In this document: positions 52,966 through 61,180 of the stretch, piece by piece
How positions within the stretch are numbered: the first letter of the stretch is position 1
How the letters are laid out: each line of letters starts with the position of its first letter
Source: Alkalicella caledoniensis
GTDB lineage: Bacteria; Bacillota; Proteinivoracia; Proteinivoracales; Proteinivoracaceae
Length of the DNA: 64,000 bases
Direction: 5' to 3'
Assembly (NCBI RefSeq): GCF_014467015.1
Contig: NZ_CP058559.1
Location: 2,976,001-3,040,000 of the forward strand
Position numbers and translations under genes: made by a program
Notes under the pieces: model-generated
What the model was told of the DNA's origin: nothing
Database searches by the model: none
The model's input: the letters and a program-made list of their open reading frames with translations, nothing else

Positions 52966-54275
52966 TAGTTTGGAATATATTCCACTTTCTTTCTGGTGTG
53001 ATTGATATATTGATCCCTTGCATAGAAGGTCATACCGGTGAGGATTGCTGGTAAAATCCATCCCAGACCTTGAGTAGTCAAGGGAAGTCCCTGAATTATT
53101 GGAGTTATAATAGGTATTGGGATGATAAAGCTTCCTATGACATCAAGTACGCTAATCCCTAAGGTGCAATACACAGCACTTTTATATACTGCTGCACTTT
53201 TTACATACTTATCTAGAAAGGTTAAGGCTACTAGTACAATAATAATAGGGTAAAGAATGAGTAAAATTGGTTCTGCTAAACTGATGATTCTATCTACTCC
53301 CAAGTTGGATATTCCCATGCTTACCAGGGCAGTAGTGATAGCAGCTGCTTTATAACTTAACTTTCCACTAGAAGACTTACTAAAGAATTCTCCAGCGGTG
53401 GCAGTTATTCCAATGGCTGTAGTCAAGCAGGCAATTCCCACAGCAACCCCCAGTAAACCTTGACCTAAGGTCCCAAGAAGATTATTGGTGATTTGGATAA
53501 TTAATGCAGATCGTGATATGTCCATGGGCAAATCGCCAGCGGTGGCTCCTAAATAAGCTAGCCCCCCATATATGATGGTTAATCCTACTGCTGCTATAAG
53601 TCCAGCTTGTACAGTAATTTCTGAGATTTCCTTGGTTTTTGTATATCCCTTGGCTCGAATGGCCCCTAAAATAATTCCTCCTAAAATAGTGGCTACCATG
53701 GCATCCATGGTTTGGTAGCCCTCTGAAAATCCATTTGAAAAAGGACTATTTATCCCAGTAGTTGTAAGCATTCCTTGGGGCTGAAAGACACCCTTTGTAA
53801 TAATGGTAATCATGGTTAAAAGAAGAATCGGTGTAAGGACCTTTCCAATATTATCAATTAAGGAAGAAGGCCTTAATACAAATACCAACACAATAATAAA
53901 ATATATGGCTGAAAAGAGAATAGGATTAAAATTAGGGAAAAAAGGAACAATGGCCATTTCATAAGTAGTGGCACTTGTTCTCGGTATAGCAACTAATGGC
54001 CCTAGGGTTAAAATCGCAGCACAGGTTAAAAATTTCCCAAACTTTTTATTAGTCTTAGAAGCTAAGCTTTCTAGACCGCCGCCAGATTTTGAAACTGCAA
54101 TAATTCCTAAAAGTGGTAGCCCAACTCCTGTTAATAAAAACCCAAGGACCGCTGGAACTAACTGTACCCCTGCCCCTTGGCCTAATGCCGGGGGGAAAAT
54201 CAAATTACCTGCACCAAAAAACATGGCAAACAAAGCAAAACCCACTACCAAAACATCTTTTCTTTTTTGTGTCAT
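52965..54275 (-). CDS. brnQ: Branched-chain amino acid transport system II carrier protein
   Basis: The 436-residue protein has about twelve membrane helices and the LIVCS family signatures: FALFAMFFGAGNLIFPPALG near residues 13-32, GPLVAIPRTSATTYEMA near 92-108 and TTAIGITATAGEFF near 285-298. It is a sodium-coupled symporter for leucine, isoleucine and valine. It is transcribed alone, with a good AGGGAGTATT site before its ATG and the strong hairpin at 52924-52965 behind it. The frame is intact. Confidence 0.92.
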   Translation of the reverse strand: MTQKRKDVLVVGFALFAMFFGAGNLIFPPALGQGAGVQLVPAVLGFLLTGVGLPLLGIIAVSKSGGGLESLASKTNKKFGKFLTCAAILTLGPLVAIPRTSATTYEMAIVPFFPNFNPILFSAIYFIIVLVFVLRPSSLIDNIGKVLTPILLLTMITIITKGVFQPQGMLTTTGINSPFSNGFSEGYQTMDAMVATILGGIILGAIRAKGYTKTKEISEITVQAGLIAAVGLTIIYGGLAYLGATAGDLPMDISRSALIIQITNNLLGTLGQGLLGVAVGIACLTTAIGITATAGEFFSKSSSGKLSYKAAAITTALVSMGISNLGVDRIISLAEPILLILYPIIIVLVALTFLDKYVKSAAVYKSAVYCTLGISVLDVIGSFIIPIPIITPIIQGLPLTTQGLGWILPAILTGMTFYARDQYINHTRKKVEYIPN

Positions 54276-54841
54276 AATACTCCCTCCGATGTTAGAAAAT
54301 TATTTATATTGTGCTATTTTTCACATAACTTAGTAAAAAAAGAATTATACGTTTTAAGGAGTATAATTTTTCCTGAACAAATTCACTCACATCAATATTT
54401 TCGTCAGTTATAAATCCATCCCACTGACTCTTTAAGATGTATAAGGGTAACAATTTTTTTATCTAGATAAGTATTTACTGATATTATATAATGTGTTTAA
54501 TATTATTACAATAGGTTGTCATGCATTTTTAACGCTATACTACAATAGTTTTTGCCCCTGTGTCATTTGTGTTATAGCAACTGTTATAGTGTAAGGGGAG
54601 GACGTTAGTCAGTATACATTACATCCCCATGAAGTTATCTAGAGTCACTCATGGGGATGTTTTTCCCAGCAGGATTTCCTTATTTGTTATTGAATTATAC
54701 ATATAGTACTACTTTACTATGTATCACAAAGGGGGAGTTATATGATGGGGTTGGCAATCGTGCATAATATAAGAAGGTGCGTAACTATCCACGTTAAAGC
54801 CCTTCTTTTGGATTTTTTATATAATTTCAGGAGGTTTTCTA
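54276..54841. other. Intergenic stretch with a hairpin/GCAGGATT unit and a second hairpin
   Basis: It contains a terminator (ACATCCCCATGA with TCATGGGGATGT, 54621-54660, then TTTT). Next are the GCAGGATT motif at 54669, the phrase GGGGTTGGCAATCGTGCA (a possible distant relative of the GGGGTCAGGACTGCAAT repeat), and a hairpin AAGAAGG/CCTTCTT (54771-54807) before the NUDIX gene. No gene was seen. Confidence 0.65.
54669..54695 (+). repeat. GCAGGATT...TATTGAAT dispersed motif, copy 6
   Basis: GCAGGATTTCCTTATT followed by TGTTATTGAAT. It comes 8 bp after the TGGGGATGT arm of a terminator. Confidence 0.78.
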
Positions 54842-55282
54842 ATGAAAAATATTAATGATTTAAAAGCTGGTGTAGCAGTTGTTATTTTTAACAATCAAAA
54901 GCAAGTATTACTACAAAAAAGGTCTGATGTAGGACTTTGGGGTATCCCTTCAGGGCATGTGGAAATAGGCGAAACAGTTTCTCAGGCAGCTATTAGGGAA
55001 GTGAAAGAAGAAACCAATTTGGATATAAGTATAAAAAAAATAATAGGTGTATACTCTGACCCTAATTCACAGGTATTTGAATATCCCAATGGCAAAGTGA
55101 CACACTTTATAACAACTTGTTTTCTTGCTGAAGTTACAGGCGGAGAACTTAAGTGTAATTCAAAGGAGTCATTAGATATAAGGTTCTTTGAACATGATAA
55201 TTTACCCCAAGACTTATTGAAAATGAATCCGAGATGGTTAAAAGACGCTTTATCAAATAGAAAATCAGCATTTATTCGGTAA
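54842..55282 (+). CDS. NUDIX hydrolase
   Basis: The 146-residue protein carries the NUDIX box GHVEIGETVSQAAIREVKEE (residues 38-57, GX5EX7REUXEE), with the usual following glycine replaced by asparagine (TNLD). The start region LKAGVAVVIFNNQKQVLLQKRSDVGLWGIPSGH is typical. It hydrolyses a nucleoside diphosphate derivative; the exact substrate is not predictable. The ATG follows CAGGAGGTTTTCTA. It is preceded by a hairpin with T-rich tail that might attenuate expression. Confidence 0.88.
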   Translation: MKNINDLKAGVAVVIFNNQKQVLLQKRSDVGLWGIPSGHVEIGETVSQAAIREVKEETNLDISIKKIIGVYSDPNSQVFEYPNGKVTHFITTCFLAEVTGGELKCNSKESLDIRFFEHDNLPQDLLKMNPRWLKDALSNRKSAFIR

Positions 55283-55393
55283 AAGGGCATTAGCAATCAA
55301 GGGGCTCTATTAGGATTATGATATCCTAAGGATGCGCCTGGACAGCTATGGGATTTATTTATATCTGTAAAGAGGATATACCTAATTTACTAC

Positions 55394-55420
55394 AGGACGG
55401 AATCCATCCGTCCTTATTTT
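55394..55420 (+). terminator. Terminator before the glutathione peroxidase gene
   Basis: AGGACGGA and TCCGTCCT pair around ATCCA and are followed by TATTTTAT. Confidence 0.65.
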
Positions 55421-55440
55421 ATGCTGTAGTGAAAAAATGT

Positions 55441-55492
55441 TTGACATGATAAGTTGGATGGGGTAAAATTAAATTGTAAACAATTTAATTTT
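55441..55492 (+). promoter_or_regulatory. Promoter with perfect MarR/OhrR-like operator
   Basis: A sigma-A promoter (TTGACA 55441-55446, 17 bp, TAAAAT 55464-55469) overlaps a perfect 12-bp inverted repeat: AAAATTAAATTG (55465-55476), TAAA, CAATTTAATTTT (55481-55492). The inner AATTG-N4-CAATT symmetry resembles operators of MarR-family peroxide sensors such as OhrR. A repressor bound here would cover the -10 box and start site. No such regulator gene is adjacent. Confidence 0.72.
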
Positions 55493-55506
55493 AGGGAGGG
55501 CAAATT

Positions 55507-55980
55507 ATGAGCATTTATAATTATGAAGTCAAGGACAAAGATGGTAAAGTAGTATCCTTAGAGCAATACAAAGGGAAAGTTTTGTTGATAGTCAATACGG
55601 CTACTAGTTGTGGCTTTACTCCTCAGTATGAAGGATTACAAAATCTATATAGTAAATATAATGATGAAGGATTTGAAGTCCTTGACTTTCCTTGCAACCA
55701 ATTTGGCAATCAAGCTCCTGGATCCAATGAGGAAATAGCTGAGTTTTGTACTTTAAAATACAATACTACTTTTAAGACTTTTGCTAAAATAGATGTAAAC
55801 GGAGATAATGAAGAAGGCTTATATACTTACTTAAAGAAAGAAAAGGCAGGTATATTTGGCCCCAATGTAAAATGGAACTTTACTAAATTTTTGGTTGATA
55901 AAGAAGGTAAAGTAGTAGGACGTTACGCACCTACCTTTAAGCCTGACCAGATTGAAAGATATATACAAAAGTTTGTTTAA
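55507..55980 (+). CDS. Glutathione peroxidase family protein (cysteine type)
   Basis: The 157-residue protein keeps the family motifs: NTATSCGFTPQY with the peroxidatic Cys35, LDFPCNQFGNQ with the catalytic Gln and a resolving-type Cys63 near residues 60-68, and VKWNFTKFLV with the catalytic Trp and Asn. Bacterial proteins of this type are usually thioredoxin-dependent peroxidases despite the name. The ATG has a strong AGGGAGGGCAAATT site and is controlled by the operator at 55465-55492, which fits a role in peroxide defence. Confidence 0.92.
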   Translation: MSIYNYEVKDKDGKVVSLEQYKGKVLLIVNTATSCGFTPQYEGLQNLYSKYNDEGFEVLDFPCNQFGNQAPGSNEEIAEFCTLKYNTTFKTFAKIDVNGDNEEGLYTYLKKEKAGIFGPNVKWNFTKFLVDKEGKVVGRYAPTFKPDQIERYIQKFV

Positions 55981-56032
55981 ATAGTCTCAGGGAAGAGAGA
56001 CTACAGAACCTATTTAAAAACTTTATAATATT

Positions 56033-56073
56033 ACATCCCCATGAAGTGACATCTGTCATTTCAATGGGGATGT
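56033..56073 (+). terminator. Hairpin of the recurring hairpin/GCAGGATT unit
   Basis: ACATCCCCATGAA-GTGAC and GTCAT-TTCAATGGGGATGT form a long stem. It terminates the glutathione peroxidase transcript and is followed 8 bp later by the GCAGGATT motif. Confidence 0.75.
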
Positions 56074-56081
56074 TTCATTAA

Positions 56082-56108
56082 GCAGGATTTTTGTGCTTTT
56101 TATTGAAT
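56082..56108 (+). repeat. GCAGGATT...TATTGAAT dispersed motif, copy 7
   Basis: GCAGGATTTTTGTGC followed by TTTTTATTGAAT. It lies 82 bp before the peptidase start. Confidence 0.76.
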
Positions 56109-56189
56109 ATACAGTGTAGATGGTAACTATATAGATTTTGCGGGGCAAGGACGAATGCCATTTAATAATTATATTAAGGAGAGAACTAG

Positions 56190-56885
56190 ATGACATATAC
56201 ACTTAATTTATCAAGGGAAACAGATCATTTTACTTTGCGTTTTACTGACCATGATAAGGAATGTATCGATGAAGTATTCGAGGTTTTAGAAAGTAGTTAT
56301 AACAGAATTACCAGTGTCTTTAAAGAAAAGCTTGAGGAAAAGTTGATAGTAGAAGTTTACTCTGAACATAAAGAACTTCTTACAGCCCTGGGATTCCCCA
56401 ATGGGCCAGACTGGATAAGGGGAGGTATAGGGGCAGGTAAGATTCTCATAGCATCTCCTTTAAATCCTCCACCAGGTTCTCAGTTTGATAATGTTGTAAA
56501 CACTGCGGTCCACGAATTCGTACATAAAATAATTGATAAAATCAATGCTGATACACCTCGCTGGCTAAATGAAGGTATCGCCTCTTTTGAAGCAAAGGAT
56601 AATAGTGAAAACTGGATACGGAAAACTGTCAAGCATGGAATTGATACTTCAGAGATTCCAACTTTTGATGATTTAGATACAGGTAATGATTTTCAGACAT
56701 TCTTTAATGGAAACGGGTATCAGTTTTCCTATACCATGGTTGAATTCATTGTTTCGCAGTTTGGTTATGATAATTTGATAGAATTTATAAAGGAACCGAC
56801 TGATTTTGCAGGAGTATTTGGAGCTACTAAGGAACAGCTGCAAGGCCAATGGGTGGAATATATAAAGGGTAATTACTCTGTTTAG
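56190..56885 (+). CDS. Gluzincin-type zinc metallopeptidase-like protein
   Basis: The 231-residue protein has VHEFVHKII with the HExxH zinc motif (H108, E109, H112) and the downstream WLNEGIASFEA, whose Glu128 is the expected third zinc ligand of gluzincins. A later tyrosine-rich segment (GYQFSYTMVEFIVSQFG, about 175-190) fits the peptidase MA-like family. There is no signal peptide, so it is probably cytoplasmic. The substrate is unknown. The ATG follows TAAGGAGAGAACTAG. Confidence 0.82.
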   Translation: MTYTLNLSRETDHFTLRFTDHDKECIDEVFEVLESSYNRITSVFKEKLEEKLIVEVYSEHKELLTALGFPNGPDWIRGGIGAGKILIASPLNPPPGSQFDNVVNTAVHEFVHKIIDKINADTPRWLNEGIASFEAKDNSENWIRKTVKHGIDTSEIPTFDDLDTGNDFQTFFNGNGYQFSYTMVEFIVSQFGYDNLIEFIKEPTDFAGVFGATKEQLQGQWVEYIKGNYSV

Positions 56886-56967
56886 GGATTTAGGATATGT
56901 AAAAGACAGCAACTGGGAAAAAAAGTAGTCACCTTAGTTTTTTAAGCTAAGTTGACTACTTTATTTT

Positions 56968-58245
56968 TTATACTATATCTTTTCTTTTAAAGCTGTAGAC
57001 ACCTGCTACAAGGCATATGGCTGTGTAAACTAAGATTACTACCACTGAAAACGTCAGTGTTATACCTGGTACCACTAAGCCACCTTCAAGGTAGTTTAGG
57101 ATATTAATATGGGTTGTCAGTAGGTATTTAGATGCACTGAAGTTTCTCATTAAAGCACTTAAGATGTTGCCGAAAATTACTAACCCCATGGTGGCTACTA
57201 AGCTTATTGTAGCACTTTTAGTGAATACCGATATCAGCATACTAAAAGCAACTATCGCTGTCAGTAACACTAGGAACAATCCTAACATTATAAGTATATA
57301 TTGGAAGTTTGTTACTAAGAATGCACCAGAGTAGTCATGAAACCAGCCGCTCATGTTGTTGCCGGTAAATTCCATACCAACTACCCGTGTTAGGTTTGCC
57401 CCACCAAATCCTACGAAAAATCCACCTATTATATAGCCTATAATGCTAACAACTGCAAAAACAAAGAGACCGTATATCATTAAGGCCGTGTATTTAGAAA
57501 GGTATAGTTTAACTCGGGTGAAAGGTTTTATAAGCAAAAGTTTAATTGTACCTAAGCTGTACTCACCTGAGATAGTTTCTGATGCTACTAAAACTATAAC
57601 AAGGGGTAAAAGGAGACTTCCAACTGTGCTAAAGAACATGGTCAGGAGAAAGAAACTATTGAACTGATTATCTGGCTGAGTTGCTGCTATTTTTAACTTT
57701 AACTCTTTCTCTTGTGATTTCAGCTTAGATAGTTCCTCTGGAGAGTTATCCTTAGTTAGTTCTAAGGTTACTGACTCTAGTCTTTCTTCGTAATGTAGTT
57801 TTTGTACTTGATGTGAACTGTCCCCATGCTCTAGTTGTGCTTCTATAACCTCTATCCTTTTTTGCAGAAAAGGAATGTTCTCGCTGGGGGTATCAGGATT
57901 TGCTAGGCTTTCTTTAGCTTCTTCTAATTCTCTATTTAACCTAACTTCCCTTGCTTTTTCAAAACCCACTTCTAGTTCATATTTCATAAAATCTACTTCT
58001 TTTTGCAAGTCTTCTTTTACCTCTTTAGGTAAGTTAGGGTCATTTATCTGATTTTCGAGATATTCTATATTATGTCGAAGGTTTTCTTCATGCCATTGAC
58101 TTTCCCAGTGATTGTCATAAGTTCTACTTGAGCCATACGCCATGATTGTGAAGATCAATATCATGAAGCCTATGCCAAAAACAATTCTTTTTTTGTGAAA
58201 CATTTTAGAGAGTTCTAAGCCTACTAGTGTTGTGAATTTAGGCAA
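56968..58245 (-). CDS. ABC transporter permease with a coiled-coil extracellular insert
   Basis: The 425-residue protein starts with a membrane helix (about 20-38). A long charged, helical, coiled-coil region follows (about 50-190: LRHNIEYLENQIND, EVDFMKYELEVGFEKAREVRL, LKSQEKELKLKIAA), then five or six membrane helices (about 200-420). This is the ABC2_membrane_2 layout with an unusually long coiled insert. It overlaps the ATPase gene by 8 bp. It probably exports a peptide or antibiotic-like compound, as BcrB-type proteins do. Confidence 0.82.
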   Translation of the reverse strand: MPKFTTLVGLELSKMFHKKRIVFGIGFMILIFTIMAYGSSRTYDNHWESQWHEENLRHNIEYLENQINDPNLPKEVKEDLQKEVDFMKYELEVGFEKAREVRLNRELEEAKESLANPDTPSENIPFLQKRIEVIEAQLEHGDSSHQVQKLHYEERLESVTLELTKDNSPEELSKLKSQEKELKLKIAATQPDNQFNSFFLLTMFFSTVGSLLLPLVIVLVASETISGEYSLGTIKLLLIKPFTRVKLYLSKYTALMIYGLFVFAVVSIIGYIIGGFFVGFGGANLTRVVGMEFTGNNMSGWFHDYSGAFLVTNFQYILIMLGLFLVLLTAIVAFSMLISVFTKSATISLVATMGLVIFGNILSALMRNFSASKYLLTTHINILNYLEGGLVVPGITLTFSVVVILVYTAICLVAGVYSFKRKDIV

Positions 58246-59158
58246 TTACCTCACCTCCAGTTAGTTCTAGGAAGTAGTCTTCTAGGTTTCCATTACTAGC
58301 TGCTAAATGTGTTACATCAACATCTGCCAGTACTAAGGCTTTGTTTATCTGTGCCACTGAATCACCGCTGTATTTTACAGTTATCTTGTTTTCATCAACA
58401 ACTACATCTTGTATATACGGTAAGGCTTTAAGTATATGTTTAGCTTTATCACTATCACTAACCTCTATGGTAACTTCTTGGTATTCCTTAGTTAGTAAAG
58501 ATTTTACATCACCCTGTACAATAAGCTTGCCATTTGAGACTATGGCAACTTTGTTGCACAGTTGTTCAATTTCATGTAATAAATGACTTGATATAAATAT
58601 GGTTATTTTTTCTGTGTCCGCTAGGTGGCCAATGATCTGGCGGATTTCTTTCATCCCTTGGGGGTCTAAGCCATTGGTGGGTTCATCAAGAATTAAAACC
58701 TTTGGTTTATTTAAAAGGGCTTGGGCTAATCCTAGCCTTTGTCTCATACCCAGGGAGTATGTTTTTACTTTTGTATCGATTCTGTTTTCCAATCGTACTA
58801 GTTTGATAACTTCTTCAATTCTTTCTTTATCCACATCACCTGATAATTTAGCAAAATGGATTAGGTTTTGTCTACCAGTATAGAAAGGGTAAAGCTCAGG
58901 ATTTTCTACTATAGCTCCAACATCTTGTATGGCGTTTACGAAATCTGCTTGGATGTCCTTACCTAATATTTTGGCACTGCCTGATGTAGGCGCAATAAGG
59001 CCTACAAGCATTCTGATGGTTGTTGTTTTACCAGCACCGTTTGGGCCTAAAAAGCCAAATATATCCCCTTCGTTTATACATATACTGAGATTGTTTACAA
59101 CTGTTGTTTTGCCGAATTGTTTAGTCAGTTGTGTGGTTTCTATAACGCATTTTTCCAA
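58238..59158 (-). CDS. ABC transporter ATP-binding protein (BcrA-like)
   Basis: The 306-residue protein has Walker A GFLGPNGAGKTTTI near 34-47, the signature YSLGMRQRLGLAQALL near 134-149 and Walker B VLILDEPTNGLDPQG near 153-167. The C-terminal 80 residues form a regulatory extension. It is the ATPase of a two-gene exporter with the permease whose start it overlaps. The class resembles bacitracin and lantibiotic self-protection or resistance ATPases (BcrA). No two-component system is adjacent. Confidence 0.9.
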   Translation of the reverse strand: MEKCVIETTQLTKQFGKTTVVNNLSICINEGDIFGFLGPNGAGKTTTIRMLVGLIAPTSGSAKILGKDIQADFVNAIQDVGAIVENPELYPFYTGRQNLIHFAKLSGDVDKERIEEVIKLVRLENRIDTKVKTYSLGMRQRLGLAQALLNKPKVLILDEPTNGLDPQGMKEIRQIIGHLADTEKITIFISSHLLHEIEQLCNKVAIVSNGKLIVQGDVKSLLTKEYQEVTIEVSDSDKAKHILKALPYIQDVVVDENKITVKYSGDSVAQINKALVLADVDVTHLAASNGNLEDYFLELTGGEVIA

Positions 59159-59881
59159 TATTCAAATCCTCCTATTTCAAAGTTTTAATCAATTTTAAAA
59201 AATTACTAAGGTAAATACATTATATACCTTGCTATCTTTTAGTTGTAGGGGTAGATTATTAACTTTTTGTTAATAGTGTTAAGATAACAGACTGAGTAGA
59301 CGCTAGCTTTCTCAGTCTGTATCTCTCTTAAGGGCTATTTTTTAAGATGGGTTTCCATACTTGATTATTGAATTATGCAATGGATACTTAACTTACAAGA
59401 TGAAGAACAGTCAACAAAGGTAGCATAATAGCATATTGTTTATACACTTAGATGAGGATAAGAGTAAAGTTGCAGATAGGTTATGTATATATATTAATAA
59501 AAGATTAAGCTTAAGTTAAACGTATTGCTAACTAGAAAAATGTGGTATAAAATTATACATAATCTCAATTAGAAAGGGGCGGGAAGATGATAATTACTAT
59601 TTGCTAATTCACTAAAGTGAATATTGAAGAAGTGTTAGGCCATGCCTTGAAGGCTTATTTTGGTATGCTTCTTTATAGTAAGTAGAGAATTTAGTCTGTT
59701 CCACCTAAAATTTATTTTAACTTAGTACAAATTAAGATTAAATAAAACTTTGGCTGTAAGAAGGCTTCTTCTTGTAGCCTTTTTTAATAGCTAAAAACTA
59801 TACTTATCCATAAGCTTGCCCAAAAGCCTGACCGGTAAGGGAGCAAATAATTAAATAACTCAAAAAAGGGAGAGATATATT
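59159..59881. other. Intergenic stretch with terminators, a degenerate repeat and the second leader unit
   Basis: It carries a hairpin CAGACTGAG/CTCAGTCTG (59289-59319), a degenerate GCAGGATT-type motif (59346-59372: GGGTTTCCATACTTGATTATTGAAT) and the leader unit copy 2. No gene was seen. Confidence 0.65.
59525..59785 (+). ncRNA. Promoter / six-codon peptide / terminator unit, copy 2 (candidate small RNA or attenuator)
   Basis: TTGCTA (59525-59530), 17 bp, TAAAAT (59548-59553) form the promoter. ATG ATA ATT ACT ATT TGC TAA (59587-59607, MIITIC) follows GGGGCGGGAAG. Then come the hairpin TTCACTAAAGTGAA and a terminator GGCTGTAAGAAG/CTTCTTGTAGCC with T run (59752-59785). About 80 extra bases lie between the hairpin and terminator relative to copy 1. 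It precedes the NTF2-like gene at 59882. Confidence 0.5.
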
Positions 59882-61099
59882 ATGAAAGATATTAACAATG
59901 ATAAAATGGCTATAGCTAAGTTGCTGGAGATAATGCAAGAGGGATATACAAAAAGAGCAGTGGAAGATATCGACGAGTATACAGAGAAACTATTTGTTAA
60001 AAGTGATGAAATGATTATCCTTGGTACTAGCTGTGGGGAATGGTGCTTAGGTTATGAGGACAGTAAGATGTTAATTGAAAATGACTGGAAGTATTGGGGC
60101 AATGTGATCATAGATAGGGAAAATTTAGAACTAACAACTAAGGGGGACATAGCGTGGTTTAGCACCCTAGGAAGTGTGGAGAAAGACTTTAGTCTTTCTG
60201 ATAAAACATACGATAATTTTGTAAACTACGCTAAGGAATATTTATATGAAGAGAGATGCTGGCTTGGAGAGATTTCTGACGAAACCAGGCTTACTACTAT
60301 AGCGTGGGAGCTAACCCATCTTCTAACAGGACAAGGGAAAAAATATAGATGGGAAATTAGGCTTTCGGGATTAGCTATAAAAGAAGAAGATGGATGGAAA
60401 TTTACTCAGCTGCAATTCTCCTTTCCCACTACTTTAAGATATCCTGATGAAAGAATTTGGGACGATAACTTCTATGATAGATCCCATCAACATGGATTTG
60501 GCAAGCTAAGGGAATATAACAGCACTAAAGATGTAGAACAATCAGGTGAGGTTAGGGGCGTATTAAATAACTTCTCAAATGAATTCCTAAGCAAGGAACT
60601 AACCTCTGAGCAACTAGTTGATAAGTATTTCTCAAAAGAACAAGATATTAGGGTGCTAGGGACAGATACTGATAAGTACAATGGCCATGACCAAGTAATC
60701 CAATCAGTGCAAAACTACAAGACCCAGTGGGATGAGTTGAAAATAGGTGTAGAAGAGGCCATTGTATCAGTGTGCGGTGATACTGCATGGGTGATTACAC
60801 AAGGGGAAGCCAATGTTACTATTACCCGCAAAGACGCAATCCGTATGGAAATAGAAAAATCTAAAGAGATTCTTGAATCAGATCTACTACCTTCTAAGGA
60901 AAAGCTTCTTAGAATCAACAGGAATGTTATCACTATGTTGAACGAAGCATCTAAGGGAGAAAATAACATATGGTCCATTAGATTTGACGCTGTGCTTCTA
61001 AAGGAAAACAATACTTGGGTTATTCACACCATGCAATTTTCTTATCCAGCTAATATAATCTTAGAGGGTAAGACAGATGCAGCGACTTTGATTGGGTAG
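59882..61099 (+). CDS. Tandem NTF2/SnoaL-like domain protein
   Basis: The 405-residue protein consists of two similar halves (about 10-190 and 225-395). Each begins with a helix pair, then a strand containing a turn with GYEDSKMLI or GHDQVIQSV, then DIAWFST/DTAWVIT and a final WKFTQLQFSFPT/WVIHTMQFSYPA. This is the SnoaL/DUF4440 cone fold used for small-molecule binding or as an enzyme domain. It has no signal peptide. The function is unknown. The ATG follows AAAGGGAGAGATAT. Confidence 0.72.
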   Translation: MKDINNDKMAIAKLLEIMQEGYTKRAVEDIDEYTEKLFVKSDEMIILGTSCGEWCLGYEDSKMLIENDWKYWGNVIIDRENLELTTKGDIAWFSTLGSVEKDFSLSDKTYDNFVNYAKEYLYEERCWLGEISDETRLTTIAWELTHLLTGQGKKYRWEIRLSGLAIKEEDGWKFTQLQFSFPTTLRYPDERIWDDNFYDRSHQHGFGKLREYNSTKDVEQSGEVRGVLNNFSNEFLSKELTSEQLVDKYFSKEQDIRVLGTDTDKYNGHDQVIQSVQNYKTQWDELKIGVEEAIVSVCGDTAWVITQGEANVTITRKDAIRMEIEKSKEILESDLLPSKEKLLRINRNVITMLNEASKGENNIWSIRFDAVLLKENNTWVIHTMQFSYPANIILEGKTDAATLIG

Positions 61100-61136
61100 T
61101 GGTGGTAGTTATTAAATTTTGAGATACACTAATAAG

Positions 61137-61167
61137 CCCTCACTAGGTCAGAGACCTAGTGAGGGCT
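61137..61167. terminator. Bidirectional terminator between convergent genes
   Basis: GCCCTCACTAGGTC and GACCTAGTGAGGGC form a perfect 14-bp stem with a 3-base loop. It ends both the NTF2-like gene and the MATE gene. Confidence 0.85.
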
Positions 61168-61180
61168 TTGATATACTGTG

